Positions 44,952 through 54,726 of a stretch of DNA of 64,000 bases are shown in pieces (the first letter of the stretch is position 1; each line of letters begins with the position of its first letter). The translations under genes were made by a program, and so were the position numbers. Source of the DNA: Paludibacteraceae bacterium (GTDB lineage: Bacteria; Bacteroidota; Bacteroidia; Bacteroidales; Paludibacteraceae); contig JAFSTO010000068.1 in the NCBI GenBank assembly GCA_017450435.1, positions 1-64,000 of the forward strand. Reading direction: 5' to 3'. The notes under the pieces are model-generated. The model ran no database searches, was not told where the DNA came from, and saw only the letters and a program-made list of their open reading frames with translations.

Positions 44952-47900
44952 TTATTTTCTCACATTACTTTCCAACGCTTTTCTTATCATTGAGCGTATG
45001 TCAGCAGAGCGTGTATCAATCTCTCTGTGGAATATTGGCTTAAAGTCTTTGGCATACCTGCACTTGGCAGGCCTGATCTTCAGGTCGTCAAAGGTGCCGC
45101 TCACGTCAACACCGAGATACAAAGGATTGAGCAGAGAAAGGTGGTAGTCGAAGGTCATGTCAAGATTGTGCTGACCGCCCACAGCCGCCATCCATTTGTC
45201 GCAAGTGATAAGGAAAGGATAAATATCTATTTCCTTCTTATAGATAGCTATTTCAGCAGAGATAGAGTCAATCTTATTCTCCGTTTTCTTATTAAACGTC
45301 AGAATCTTTGCTATTTTCGTAAACGTTTCTCCGTCAAGCAGAGTCAAATCTTTCGCATTGATGGAGCATGCACCTCTGATAGTAGAGGGTTTGATTTGAT
45401 ATTTCGAGTTAACGTATGTCTCTGCTGCGAGGTGGAAATTAGCTGCCCCTTTGAACGAACGCAACATAGGCAGCATCGAATCCACCTGCGGAATCATATC
45501 TACCAGCTCCTCCACATTGATATCTGTCATGTGATAGTCAAAGCCCACAAATATATGGTTTCTTCTCGGAGTTTTATACATAGCGGTAAGTTGCAGCTTT
45601 GCCGCCTCGCATATAAAGCCCATTTCTTCCAGTATCAGCACTCCGTCCCGTATAAACACTCGTCCTCCAAGATTACTCAGGTGTTGTCCGAAAGCGTCTG
45701 CTTCCTTGATGTGTGTGTTCAGCGTCAGATCCACGCCCTTCGGCACAATAAACGGTTCAGAAGCGGAAGTGTCCGCCTTTGCCGCCGGAGCAGCATTATC
45801 TGCAGTAGTCGTAGCCGATTCTGCACCCGAAAGTTCTTCCTCGTCATTGCCTGCGCCTGAAACATAAGAGAGTAGCTCATTGATATCCGCATGCGAGGAT
45901 ACAAAATTAAGCGTTCCAAGCATCAAGTCCTTCTTTTCCAGCCAAGGACCGATGTTATGCACCTCACCTGAGAGCGAAAAGTCAGAGTGACCAAGCTCAA
46001 CCCGAGAAGTATCAATAGTAAACTTCTTATTCGAATATGCAAACTTTATCTCCGGCACTTTTACCTGCGGTTCCAATCCACTCACTGTAGCCACAGCGTT
46101 GCTAAGATCGAACTGCAGTCGCGGTTGCCATTCAAGCAATATATTTTCTTTGTTGTCGGTGTGTTGAGCCGCCGCCTTAAATGCGAAACGACCGGTTTTC
46201 AATTTCGCGAAAGCTCCCATTGCGGCATCCAGCCCGTTCATACTTAGTGATGCAGAGAGTCTGGGTTGCGTCTTGTCGCGCCTGCCGCCGGATATACGTG
46301 CAGTGCCTTGCGGAGCAACACTATGCACCGATATCGTATCATATACCGCATCTAACCTGTGCATATTGAAGGTGCAACTCAACACCGGTATCTTAAGCGT
46401 ATCCTTGGTGTCGTACTCTGCGTAAGCTGTGATAGCAGGTGCGGCAAGTGTGGCATCAACTATCTGACTATTGCCCAAGGAATCAGTTAGAGTAGTGTGT
46501 GCTATAGCATCTGCCGAACGAAGACCAATCATGGCATAGATAACATCTGACTTTTTCAGCACGTCACTAAGCTGAAAATCAACATCCGTCTGTCCAAGCA
46601 CTGCTGTCGTTCCGTCAGTCATCTTCACATTGATATTACTCAGCCCCAATGTACCATCCAAGAACCTGACGTTCTTCTGCTTTGCGGCCTCACGCTTGTC
46701 TGTTTTGCTTATACTTCTCACATTCGGTATAGAGAAAGACAATGTAGCAGTCTCTGCCTCAGCGTTCAGCGCCGGCATTTTCACCCGCATGCCGTTCCAT
46801 GTCAGCGAGCCGCGATAACTGCCCTTGTCAAGACGCATGTCAGTCAGGTTGCTTAGTAGCGTCCTAACCTTTACAGAAGCCTTTGCTTTCCCTTCGGCAT
46901 AAATGCTGTCCGGCATAAAATACTCAAGGTCTTTAATCGCCACATTTGCTTTTGCGTCAACATCAATCAGCATATCCCCAAGCAAGTCGGTAACTGTGCC
47001 ACTCGCCGTGATAGTGCTCTCTTTTGTTCTTGCCGACAGCCTCTGAATATCTACAGCAGACTGTTTCTTATCATTCAAGTCGAGGTGTGCGTCAGCCTCT
47101 GCATTTACCTCTTTCAGTTGATACGGCAGCCCTTTGTATTCACCCTCAGCGTCACTCAGCACAATATGAGCATCCACAAGCGGCATCACACTGTCGTTAT
47201 ATACTCCCTTAGCGTGCGCCAATAGCTCAACATATCCGTCAGCGCGTATGTCTGCAGGCATGGTGAAAATCTCTTGAGGAACAAGTGCGAGCAAGTCGCT
47301 CACATGCCATTTGCCGGTCTGCATGGTCATATCCACATTCATCTCCGGTATAAGCGCCGCATCACCATCAAGACGCAGCTCGAACTCGTTGATACCTAAC
47401 CGCCCGTCATCGATTGTCAAGTTGAGTTCATGTATATCTGTCAAACCCTCCATTCCAAGCCGCATCATATAGGGTAGTTGTATCTCTATATCGGCATCTT
47501 TAACGTAGTCAACACCTTTGTAGTTAGCCGAAAGCCCCGGCAACAGCATTTGTAGTGCACCGGCTATCATATCATTCTCCTTGCGGGCGGCGAGCGTCAG
47601 CTGCGCCTCACCGACGGAAGCCGAGAGCGAGTCTTTTTCGTCAATAAAGACAATTCTCCTTGTTAGCAGCGACACTGCCATATCGTCGATTGACAGGCTC
47701 TTGATGAAACCTTCTGTTGTATCCTGTTCGGTAGTGTCGCTTTCTATTGAAAGAATATCAAAGTTCGTTGTCCCGTCTGCTGCGATATACGGCATCAGAC
47801 ATACGTCCGACAGCGCCACTTCGTGTATATTGATATCCCCATCGTTCAGAAGACGCATCAGGTCAATCCGAGCCACCACCTTTTTAGCCTCAAGCAGCGT

Positions 47901-48161
47901 ATCCGAAGGAGCTCCCGCCGTAGGATTGATTATCAATAGACCATCGGCTCGCAACCCGAACTCCGGGAAAGTGGAGAAGAAAGTCAGGTCCACCGAACCT
48001 ATGTTGTACTCACAACTGATGTAATCTGCCGCTACCTTTTGCACGACAGGGGTCAGCCTTGCCGGCGTAAACACCACATACACAATCACAGCCGCAGCAA
48101 TGACCACCACACCGACCAACGCCGCAAGCGTAATTCCGAATATTTTGAAAAACCGTTTCAT
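44952..48161 (-). CDS. AsmA-like inner-membrane/periplasmic protein
   Basis: 1069 aa. One N-terminal membrane helix (FGITLAALVGVVVIAAAVIV) is followed by about 1,000 residues of periplasmic beta structure. The start (ISCEYNIGSVDLTFFSTFPE) and the later GLRADGLLIIN, AKANVAIKDLEYFMP, DINVEELVDMIPQVDSMLP and FDYHLSLLNPLYLGVDVSGT are typical of the AsmA/TamB/YhdP class. These proteins are thought to form hydrophobic grooves that carry phospholipids towards the outer membrane (established for E. coli members). It has its own promoter (48226-48257) and is followed by the M3 peptidase. Low-complexity Ala/Thr linker around 790-820. Confidence 0.85.
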   Translation of the reverse strand: MKRFFKIFGITLAALVGVVVIAAAVIVYVVFTPARLTPVVQKVAADYISCEYNIGSVDLTFFSTFPEFGLRADGLLIINPTAGAPSDTLLEAKKVVARIDLMRLLNDGDINIHEVALSDVCLMPYIAADGTTNFDILSIESDTTEQDTTEGFIKSLSIDDMAVSLLTRRIVFIDEKDSLSASVGEAQLTLAARKENDMIAGALQMLLPGLSANYKGVDYVKDADIEIQLPYMMRLGMEGLTDIHELNLTIDDGRLGINEFELRLDGDAALIPEMNVDMTMQTGKWHVSDLLALVPQEIFTMPADIRADGYVELLAHAKGVYNDSVMPLVDAHIVLSDAEGEYKGLPYQLKEVNAEADAHLDLNDKKQSAVDIQRLSARTKESTITASGTVTDLLGDMLIDVDAKANVAIKDLEYFMPDSIYAEGKAKASVKVRTLLSNLTDMRLDKGSYRGSLTWNGMRVKMPALNAEAETATLSFSIPNVRSISKTDKREAAKQKNVRFLDGTLGLSNINVKMTDGTTAVLGQTDVDFQLSDVLKKSDVIYAMIGLRSADAIAHTTLTDSLGNSQIVDATLAAPAITAYAEYDTKDTLKIPVLSCTFNMHRLDAVYDTISVHSVAPQGTARISGGRRDKTQPRLSASLSMNGLDAAMGAFAKLKTGRFAFKAAAQHTDNKENILLEWQPRLQFDLSNAVATVSGLEPQVKVPEIKFAYSNKKFTIDTSRVELGHSDFSLSGEVHNIGPWLEKKDLMLGTLNFVSSHADINELLSYVSGAGNDEEELSGAESATTTADNAAPAAKADTSASEPFIVPKGVDLTLNTHIKEADAFGQHLSNLGGRVFIRDGVLILEEMGFICEAAKLQLTAMYKTPRRNHIFVGFDYHMTDINVEELVDMIPQVDSMLPMLRSFKGAANFHLAAETYVNSKYQIKPSTIRGACSINAKDLTLLDGETFTKIAKILTFNKKTENKIDSISAEIAIYKKEIDIYPFLITCDKWMAAVGGQHNLDMTFDYHLSLLNPLYLGVDVSGTFDDLKIRPAKCRYAKDFKPIFHREIDTRSADIRSMIRKALESNVRK

Positions 48162-48225
48162 AATGTTTGTTTTTTTACCCGCATTACCTACCGATAGTCA
48201 GAACCATCCGCCAGATAAAACATAG

Positions 48226-48257
48226 CAAAGTTAGTGTTTTTATTTCACATACACAAG
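48226..48257 (-). promoter_or_regulatory. Promoter of the AsmA-like gene
   Basis: Minus strand CTTG (48257-48254), 20-nt spacer, TAACTTTG (48233-48226), placed between the xerD stop and the AsmA start. Leader about 58 nt. Confidence 0.7.
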
Positions 48258-48270
48258 CACAACCGACAAA

Positions 48271-49158
48271 TTACTTCATTTTATTTGCCGGATGATAGCG
48301 TAACACCGCATCACGCAGGTTATGAATATTGATGTGAGTGTAGATTTCCGTTGTAGTTATGTTCTCATGCCCGAGAAGTTGTTGTATTATTCTCAGGTCT
48401 GCTCCGTTCTGCAGCAAGTGTGTGGCAAAAGAATGCCTGAGAGTGTGTGGTGACACGGGCTTGGTTATCCCTGCTTCCTGACATAGTTTTTGCAGCATTA
48501 TAAACACCATCTGCCTTGACAGCCTATGTCCCCTACGGTTAAGAAAAGCATAGTCTTCCTCACCTTGTTTGACTTCCAAATGGCAACGATCCTCTTCCCA
48601 ATAGCGGAACCACTTTTCCGCTTCAGGTGAGAGGGGCACCAGTCTTTGTTTAGCCCCCTTGCCTTCAACAAGCATATATCCTTCGCTGAAGTTGATATTT
48701 GAGCGTTTCAACTCAATCAGCTCGCTCACGCGCAGTCCGGAGCCATACAACATTTCTATGATAGCTCTGTTGCGATGTCCTTCAGGAGTGGAAAGATCTA
48801 TAGAAGAGACGATAGAATCTATCTCCTCCACCGTCAGAACAGACGGCAAATAAGCGTCAGGTTTGGGCGTTTGTAATAGTTCTGACGGGTCTTGCTCGAT
48901 ACGGTGAGTGTAAAGCAGGAATTTATAGAACGAGTGTAGTCCGCTGACTAACCGCGCCTGCGAGCGTTTGTTAGTTTGCGTCTTATAGTTGTCGTAAAGA
49001 AATGCTTGTAAGTCGTCAAGCGAAGCATCAACAGGATTCACATCACGCTGTGCACACCACTCGAAGAGCTTGTTGATATCCTGCTCATACGCTTTGACAG
49101 AGTTGTCGGATAACGACTTCTCCAACTTAAGAAATGTATGGTAGTCACGGAGTATCAT
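48271..49158 (-). CDS. xerD: Tyrosine recombinase XerD
   Basis: 295 aa. N-terminal core-binding domain (LRDYHTFLKLEKSLSDNSVKAY). The catalytic domain has R (GSGLRVSELIEL), K (GKGAKQRLVPL), H-x-x-R (SPHTLRHSFATHLL), H (LLGHENITTTEIY) and the nucleophile Y (EIYTHINIHNLRD). It is the partner of XerC at dif. Sequence words such as HENITTTEIYTH are closer to XerD than to XerC. It follows a lipoprotein gene after 41 nt. Confidence 0.9.
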   Translation of the reverse strand: MILRDYHTFLKLEKSLSDNSVKAYEQDINKLFEWCAQRDVNPVDASLDDLQAFLYDNYKTQTNKRSQARLVSGLHSFYKFLLYTHRIEQDPSELLQTPKPDAYLPSVLTVEEIDSIVSSIDLSTPEGHRNRAIIEMLYGSGLRVSELIELKRSNINFSEGYMLVEGKGAKQRLVPLSPEAEKWFRYWEEDRCHLEVKQGEEDYAFLNRRGHRLSRQMVFIMLQKLCQEAGITKPVSPHTLRHSFATHLLQNGADLRIIQQLLGHENITTTEIYTHINIHNLRDAVLRYHPANKMK

Positions 49159-49199
49159 AAGGTTACTGATTATATCACAACACTCTGAGACGCTAAAGA

Positions 49200-49748
49200 C
49201 TAATTGACTCTTCCCTTAAATACGGCGTGGTATTTTGTCCGAGAGTCTGCCGGTTCACTAAAACGAATCACCACATGCTCTTCATCTTCAGCTTGCACCA
49301 CTTCTAACGAGCCGGCTGGCAGGAGCCGATAACTGACGAGAGTACCATCAGTAATGGAGAGTAGATAGGCTCCGGTAAAATTTCCACGGAAAGATGTACC
49401 TGGAAGAAAAGTGAACGCAGAGCCGGTCGTATCGCTTAAATATGTGCCGACAAGCAAAGTGCTATCGGTTGGAGGAAGAAAAATGTCCGAAAAATACAGA
49501 TTGGTCCCCGTCCCCTCTATTCTTCCCTGCTTATTGAGCGAGAGATTTTCAGAATACAGGTCAAGTGATACAACGTTATTCTCCAGTCCCCCGTCAGCAT
49601 AATAAGCCCCATGCTGTTCCTGCAGAGCGAGAGTGAACAGCGTGTCATACACCACCACCGCCTCCGGCTGACGTCCTCCCTTAGGGGAACAGGACACAAG
49701 ACCTGCCATGGCGGCGCCAATAAAATATAATATCTTCTTGCTAAACAT
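49200..49748 (-). CDS. Small exported lipoprotein
   Basis: 182 aa from the ATG at 49748 (MFSKKILYFIGAAMAGLVSC). A clear lipobox (LVSC) predicts a lipid-anchored envelope protein. The mature part is a mostly beta protein (YADGGLENNVVSLDLYSENL, LYFSDIFLPPTDSTLLVGTY, FRGNFTGAYLLSITDGTLVSYR). I do not recognise the family. An earlier in-frame ATG (49784) would place 12 polar residues before the signal and is rejected. It lies 43 nt after the LolC/E-like permease gene and before xerD, so it may belong to the lipoprotein-sorting neighbourhood. Confidence 0.7.
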   Translation of the reverse strand: MFSKKILYFIGAAMAGLVSCSPKGGRQPEAVVVYDTLFTLALQEQHGAYYADGGLENNVVSLDLYSENLSLNKQGRIEGTGTNLYFSDIFLPPTDSTLLVGTYLSDTTGSAFTFLPGTSFRGNFTGAYLLSITDGTLVSYRLLPAGSLEVVQAEDEEHVVIRFSEPADSRTKYHAVFKGRVN

Positions 49749-49791
49749 ATTATGACCTCTTTTCAATAAAGTTGTTTTAGCCAATCAGCGG

Positions 49792-51009
49792 CTACTTTCT
49801 TTTCCCAACCTTTCTTGCCGGCACCCACGCTGCTATAAATCCAATCAAAGCCACCACCAGCGTTATCAGCATCACGTCTGTCGGAGCCACGGCTACAGGA
49901 TATGCATCTATTACATAGTCAGTACCGTTGCCAAGTTTAAGCCAGCCCCATTTCTCTTGTGAAATACATATACATAACCCCACTACCAATCCTGTCAGTG
50001 CCCCCAAGAGTGAGACAAGCCACCCCTCGTATAGGAAGATTCGTCTTATTTGTCCGTCAGTGGTTCCCAGACTCTTCAGAACCACCGTATCTGCCTGCTT
50101 CTCCAACATCAGCATCGAAAGCGAGCTGACACAATTGAAAGCCGCAATTATCAGTATGAACACAAGCAGAATGGCACAAAGCAGTTTTTCCATACGCGCT
50201 ATGCGAAAAAAATCCTCCTGTTGTTCGTATCTGTCTCTGACGTTATATTCAGCGCCTACAATACTCCTCACAATCCTTTTCACCTTTGCCACGTTTTCTC
50301 CGTCCTTTACACGTATTCCTACCGCGGTCACCTCATCATCGTTATAGCCGAATAGTCGTCTTGCACAATCGGCGGATACTATCACCAGCCTATCGTCATA
50401 TTCCACCTGATTGACGGCAAAGACTCCGGCCATGTAACACGTCTCTTTATTGAGTGCCTTGTCCGGGCGCAGCATACTCACCCGTCCTGTCCTTTGCGGG
50501 GCATATAGCCGTACAGCTCCGACAAAATGCGCGTTTACTCCCACTTGTGCCGCCAGTCCTCTGCCAATTACACAACGCTCAAAGGCACCGTCAAACACCT
50601 CATAATAGCCGTCAGTGACAATAGAGTCGATATGTGTCAACTGACGGAACGTGCTGTCAACCCCCATCACTTGTGCCGGTGCCTGGTGATCCTTGTAGGT
50701 GAGCATGGCCCGTTCTTCTACCATCTCAGTAAAAACCGCCACCTCAGGCTGTTCTTTCACAATTTGCAACTGCGAAGACGATGTTCGAAATGTTTTCCCT
50801 GCAACCGGTGTAATAAGTATATCCGGATCGAACTGTGAAAACAGATTCTCCAACACAACATTAAACCCGTTTAGCACCGAGAGCACACACACTAACGCCG
50901 CTGTTGCTACTGCCACGCCTGCCGCACTAACACCGGAAACGATGTTAATCGCGTTATGACTCTTCTTTGCGAATAGGTAACGCCACGCTATTTTTAGTTC
51001 TATTGGCAT
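49792..51009 (-). CDS. LolC/LolE-like ABC transporter permease
   Basis: 405 aa with the MacB/FtsX layout. One N-terminal helix (NAINIVSGVSAAGVAVATAA) is followed by a large periplasmic domain (about residues 55-265) and three C-terminal helices (LLCAILLVFILIIAAFNCVS; WLVSLLGALTGLVVGLCICI; DVMLITLVVALIGFIAAWVP). The FtsX stretch LKSLGTTDGQIRRIFLYEG is present. It begins IELKIAWRYLFAKKSHNAIN, very like LolC/E. Those proteins take outer-membrane lipoproteins from the inner membrane, driven by LolD. No ATPase gene is beside it. It follows rbfA after 17 nt. Confidence 0.88.
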   Translation of the reverse strand: MPIELKIAWRYLFAKKSHNAINIVSGVSAAGVAVATAALVCVLSVLNGFNVVLENLFSQFDPDILITPVAGKTFRTSSSQLQIVKEQPEVAVFTEMVEERAMLTYKDHQAPAQVMGVDSTFRQLTHIDSIVTDGYYEVFDGAFERCVIGRGLAAQVGVNAHFVGAVRLYAPQRTGRVSMLRPDKALNKETCYMAGVFAVNQVEYDDRLVIVSADCARRLFGYNDDEVTAVGIRVKDGENVAKVKRIVRSIVGAEYNVRDRYEQQEDFFRIARMEKLLCAILLVFILIIAAFNCVSSLSMLMLEKQADTVVLKSLGTTDGQIRRIFLYEGWLVSLLGALTGLVVGLCICISQEKWGWLKLGNGTDYVIDAYPVAVAPTDVMLITLVVALIGFIAAWVPARKVGKRK

Positions 51010-51026
51010 GGGGGAACTTATGCCCT

Positions 51027-51362
51027 TTAGTGTTTCAACAGTTCGTCTATATGCTCCATTCGGTCAAGGGTAACATCGTTATGGAAATACAGCTGAGGAA
51101 TAATGCGCAACTGGTTGCGCTCTAACTTGCCCATCTCATAACGAATAGCCTTACCATCTTCCTCTACTTTAGTAAGGATTTCCTCCGCTTTATTAGCCGG
51201 GAAGATTGACAGATAGACATGTGCAATACTCAGGTCAGGTGATATTCTCACCTCACTCACCGAGATAAGAACTCCGCCTATACGCCGAGCATACTGAAGG
51301 AAGATATTTCCGAGGTCTTGCTGAATCAGACTTTCTATTTTCTGTTGTCTTGTTGACTGCAT
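51027..51362 (-). CDS. rbfA: 30S ribosome-binding factor A
   Basis: 111 aa. It helps mature the 16S rRNA 5' end and is needed for cold growth in E. coli. KH-like fold: RQQKIESLIQQDLGNIFLQY, then LISVSEVRISPDLSIAHVYL and FPANKAEEILTKVEE. The C-terminal helix (GKLERNQLRIIPQLYFHNDV, then LDRMEHIDELLKH) carries the R-x-x-P-x-L-x-F motif of the family. It heads a minus-strand unit with the permease gene. Confidence 0.95.
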   Translation of the reverse strand: MQSTRQQKIESLIQQDLGNIFLQYARRIGGVLISVSEVRISPDLSIAHVYLSIFPANKAEEILTKVEEDGKAIRYEMGKLERNQLRIIPQLYFHNDVTLDRMEHIDELLKH

Positions 51363-51450
51363 AATTATAATATTCTTTAGTTTCTTGTTATTTGGCTTAC
51401 TGCAGACGGTGTCGAATCACACCTCTGTTTTTTCACATATTGTTGTTATG

Positions 51451-51487
51451 CAAAACAAGGGAAAGGAGCCGTGCTCTTTTCCCTGTT
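51451..51487 (-). terminator. Terminator after rpmH
   Basis: Minus strand GGGAAAAGAGC-ACG-GCTCCTTTCCC (11-bp stem with one G-T pair) followed by TTGTTTTG. Confidence 0.75.
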
Positions 51488-51504
51488 TACTAAATAATTC
51501 GCCT

Positions 51505-51546
51505 CAGCTGACGGCTGATAGCTGACAACCGACAGCTGGCAGCTAA
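51505..51546 (+). repeat. Degenerate AGCTGAC-type repeats
   Basis: Five near copies of (C/G)AGCTGAC or GGCTGAT in 42 nt between the rpmH terminator and its stop codon. AGCT cores give several small palindromes. Confidence 0.6.
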
Positions 51547-51552
51547 TAATTG

Positions 51553-51717
51553 TTAGAACGAATATTTGTGGCGGCCCTCGTCAGAAACGGTAAGTTTCTT
51601 GCGGCCTTTGGCGCGGCGTGCTGCCAATACACGACGACCGTTGGCGGTCATCATACGCTCACGAAAACCGTGTTTGTTACGTCTTTTGCGCTGAGATGGT
51701 TGAAATGTACGTTTCAT
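51553..51717 (-). CDS. rpmH: 50S ribosomal protein L34
   Basis: 54 aa, read from the ATG at 51717: [20 protein letters not shown], then [20 protein letters not shown], then [14 protein letters not shown]. This is an unmistakable L34 (family start MKRTFQPS, middle FRERM.T..GR.VL..RR.KGR..L). L34 is a small basic protein of the large ribosomal subunit. It has its own consensus promoter (51795-51826) and terminator (51451-51487). Outside the Bacteroidota rpmH often stands beside dnaA and rnpA near oriC; here no such genes are adjacent. Confidence 0.97.
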   Translation of the reverse strand: MKRTFQPSQRKRRNKHGFRERMMTANGRRVLAARRAKGRKKLTVSDEGRHKYSF

Positions 51718-51794
51718 TGTTTCGTCATGATTTATGCTCTTTTATGAGCTGATTATTATCTCGTAATATCATACGCTTTCTCACAAAGCGGCTG

Positions 51795-51826
51795 CAAAGG
51801 TACAACAATTTTCTGACATACGCAAA
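51795..51826 (-). promoter_or_regulatory. Promoter of rpmH
   Basis: Minus strand TTTG (51826-51823), 20-nt spacer, TACCTTTG (51802-51795): full consensus, same -7 octamer as the tRNA-tuf promoter. Confidence 0.75.
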
Positions 51827-52016
51827 TTTTACCCTGTTTTTTGCAAATATTTTTACAAATAGCACTATAGAGACTATTCTCCCGCATGTACAAACAGGCA
51901 TAACAAATATATGTAGAAACGCCATTTTAACACTCTTTAAACGGCATATTAAGAGTAGCACTATAATATTCGATAATATTTTACGCTCAAATGTTTTATA
52001 TTCAAAAAAAAAATGT

Positions 52017-52024
52017 TAACTTTG
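52017..52024 (+). promoter_or_regulatory. -7 element of the GH20 gene promoter
   Basis: TAACTTTG at 52017-52024. The -33 region (around 51993-51996, TGTT-like) is poor. Expected leader about 15 nt. Confidence 0.45.
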
Positions 52025-52046
52025 CGAACTTAAAGTCTATACCACT

Positions 52047-54668
52047 ATGAAACACCGTACTCTTTGCATGTTACCTTCCCTACTCTCACCATGCCAAGTC
52101 ATTATGCGGCGTATGCTTGCCATACCGGTGCTTGCACTTGTCATTTGTTTTTCATTTTTCTTTCTCTCTGCTGTCACAGCCGGTCCCGTCAGCATGCGTT
52201 GGCAACTTATTCAAAATGACGTAGAGCCCGGCGTTGCAGAGAGTGCTATATGGTTGACCAACAACAGCACAGATACCCTCACCTCGTCAGGCGATTGGAT
52301 GATAGGCTTCTGTCAGATGTCGGTTCATCCGTATCGTTTTGAAGGCGAACTGCTTCACGAGACAGAGGTGTGCGCCACCTACCACACCCTACGTCCGACA
52401 GCAGATTTTCTTCCTCTTCCGCCGGGTGCCACATACGAATACAGGCTTCTTCAAAAAGGCTCTATCCTGCGCGAGTCCAACGGTCCGCAAGGCGCATTCT
52501 TCGTCGCACATGAGGGGGCTGAGGCACAAGATATAACCATCGTCACCGAGCGTTTCACCTCTCCGTTGCAATGGACGCGTGATGCCAACCCCGGCTATGC
52601 TGACGGCGAGTGGGTTTACCGCTACAACGAGCCATTCTGCAAAGCTGTAGCTGCAACAGACCCCTTTGATCCGAGCGCACCACTTTGGCAAAGAACACTG
52701 AATATTGTGCCGGAACCCAAAGAAGTGACCATACTTAAAGGCGGAGCTAACCTCAATGCAAACATAAAACAAAAATTCAATAAGAAGATTCCTGCAGAAG
52801 GATACAGGCTCACTCTCGGTCAGAAGAAAATCACCATCGAATATTCGGATGCGAGCGGCTTGTTTTATGGTCAGCAGAGCCTTGAGCGGCTACGCGAGAA
52901 CAAACAGTCGTTACCGGCGATGTGCATCAACGACTACCCCGATATGCCCCACCGCGGGCTGATGCTGGATATAGCGCGTAACTTCACGCCAAAAGACGAG
53001 ATACTACGGCTACTTGATGTAATGTCCTTCTACAAACTGAATATCTTTCATTTCCACCTTGTCGATGACGAAGCATGGCGTTTGGAGATTCCCGGTTTGC
53101 CCGAGCTGACCGATGTAGGCAGTCGCAGAGGTTATACTACAGATGAACAGACTTGCCTTTACCCTGCCTATTGCGGCGGAAGTGACCCGTCTGCGCCCAC
53201 TACCGCTAACGGTTTTCTCACGCGACAAGATTACATAGACATTGTCAGCTATGCTCAAGAACGGCATATCACCGTTATTCCTGAAATAGACATGCCAGGA
53301 CACTCCCGTGCGGCCATACGTGCTATGGAGGTTCGCTATAAAAACCTGCTGCCGGAATCGGTAGAGCAGGCGGAAGAGTATCGCTTGGCTGACCCTGATG
53401 ACACTTCAGAATACACCTCTGCGCAATATTACACCGATAATGTGATTTGTATAGCACGCCCATCATGCTACAACTTCGTCAAAAAAGTGATAACCGAGCT
53501 GTCACTAATGCACGAAGAAGCCGGTCAGCCGCTGCGCATCTTCCACGCCGGAGGTGACGAAGTGGCAAAAGGAGCATGGAGCGGCTCGCCTATATGTCAG
53601 GCTTTTATGGAAGAACACGGCATGACTGACACACACGAGTTGAAGGATTATTTCCTTCAGCAAGTAATAGAGATTCTCACCCCGATGAATATACAAATAG
53701 CCGGTTGGGAAGAGATAGCGATGCGTGGTGGCGAGATTAACCCTCGTTTTGCTGACAAGAACGTCTTGTCATGGTGTTGGAACAGTATTCCCGAGTGGCG
53801 CGGCGACGAGAAAGCTTATAAACTTGCCAACGCCGGCTATCCTGTTATTCTTGCCTGTGTCGGCAACCTGTATCTTGACATGTGCTACACCAACCATCAA
53901 GAGGAACGCGCTCTGCACTGGGGGGGATACACCGACGAGCACTCCACCTTTGATTTTTTGCCATACGACATCTATCGTTCAGTGCGATACAATATGAAAC
54001 GGGAGCCACGAGACATTGACGAGTATGACAAGCAGAAAAAAATCAGACTTCGCCCGGAAGCGAGAAAGAACATACGCGGTATGCAAGGTCAAGTGTTTGC
54101 CGAGACCATACGAAGTGCACAGCAGGTAGAAGAATATGTCTTCCCCAAGCTTATCGGCTTAGCCGAACGCGCATGGAATGCCACTCCGATATCCTACCTC
54201 AAGGCCACTTCAACAAGCGAAGGAAGAAAAATGTTTGAACAAGAGCGCCTGTATTTCAGCCATCAACTCTATTCCTACGAGTTACCACGCTTGGACGCTA
54301 AAGGAATACATTTCCACCTCTGCCAACCCGGCATAAGAATACAGAACGAGCAGGTCGGCGGCAACTTCGGCAGCATGCCTCGCAGCGGTTCGACAAGACA
54401 GGTTGGAAATACCCGGCATCCCGTCAATGCCCATCACGGCAAGATTGAACGCCTTGTTTACATCAATCACCCTATCCGCGGAGCCATAATACGCTATACC
54501 ACCGATGGAAGCGAGCCTGATACCAAGTCGCCTGTCTATCAGGCACCGTTTCCTTTAACCATGCCGGAAAAAGACGGAGCCGATAACGAAACACAGCAAA
54601 TAACAATACGCGCCAAGGCATATTATCTTGGCACAGCCAGCGCTACTACGATATTGATTGTGGAATAA
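52047..54668 (+). CDS. Beta-N-acetylhexosaminidase, GH20
   Basis: 873 aa, exported (hydrophobic segment MLAIPVLALVICFSFFFLSA; a start at ATG 52104 would give a cleaner signal peptide). Order: an N-terminal chitobiase-type carbohydrate-binding domain (SMRWQLIQNDVEPG, about residues 50-190), the GH20b alpha/beta domain (about 205-300), the catalytic barrel from PHRGLMLDIARNF with IFHFHLVDDEAWRLEIPG, EIDMPGHSRAAI and the catalytic Asp-Glu pair in FHAGGDEVAKGAW (about 500-510), and a C-terminal chitobiase_C-like domain (IRYTTDGSEPDTKSPVY). It releases terminal GlcNAc/GalNAc from glycans in the periplasm or outside. It stands alone with its own promoter and terminator. Confidence 0.93.
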   Translation: MKHRTLCMLPSLLSPCQVIMRRMLAIPVLALVICFSFFFLSAVTAGPVSMRWQLIQNDVEPGVAESAIWLTNNSTDTLTSSGDWMIGFCQMSVHPYRFEGELLHETEVCATYHTLRPTADFLPLPPGATYEYRLLQKGSILRESNGPQGAFFVAHEGAEAQDITIVTERFTSPLQWTRDANPGYADGEWVYRYNEPFCKAVAATDPFDPSAPLWQRTLNIVPEPKEVTILKGGANLNANIKQKFNKKIPAEGYRLTLGQKKITIEYSDASGLFYGQQSLERLRENKQSLPAMCINDYPDMPHRGLMLDIARNFTPKDEILRLLDVMSFYKLNIFHFHLVDDEAWRLEIPGLPELTDVGSRRGYTTDEQTCLYPAYCGGSDPSAPTTANGFLTRQDYIDIVSYAQERHITVIPEIDMPGHSRAAIRAMEVRYKNLLPESVEQAEEYRLADPDDTSEYTSAQYYTDNVICIARPSCYNFVKKVITELSLMHEEAGQPLRIFHAGGDEVAKGAWSGSPICQAFMEEHGMTDTHELKDYFLQQVIEILTPMNIQIAGWEEIAMRGGEINPRFADKNVLSWCWNSIPEWRGDEKAYKLANAGYPVILACVGNLYLDMCYTNHQEERALHWGGYTDEHSTFDFLPYDIYRSVRYNMKREPRDIDEYDKQKKIRLRPEARKNIRGMQGQVFAETIRSAQQVEEYVFPKLIGLAERAWNATPISYLKATSTSEGRKMFEQERLYFSHQLYSYELPRLDAKGIHFHLCQPGIRIQNEQVGGNFGSMPRSGSTRQVGNTRHPVNAHHGKIERLVYINHPIRGAIIRYTTDGSEPDTKSPVYQAPFPLTMPEKDGADNETQQITIRAKAYYLGTASATTILIVE

Positions 54669-54688
54669 ACAATACACAAACAACAGAA

Positions 54689-54725
54689 AACACCTGCCGA
54701 TGCTGAGTGCATAGCGGCAGGTGTT
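54689..54725. terminator. Terminator between the GH20 gene and birA
   Basis: AACACCTGCCG / CGGCAGGTGTT, an 11-bp perfect stem with a 15-nt loop, then TGTTATTTT on plus; on minus a TTTTCTGTTG run follows. It ends 1 nt before the birA stop. Confidence 0.8.
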
Positions 54726-54726
54726 G

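Larger units (their letters stand above)
51718..52046. other. Divergent intergenic region between rpmH and the GH20 gene
   Basis: 329 bp: the rpmH promoter (51795-51826, minus) with a leader of about 70 nt, and the -7 element of the GH20 promoter (52017-52024, plus). The AT-rich middle 51842-52000 shows short words such as TTTAAACGGCATATTAAG but no gene. Confidence 0.65.
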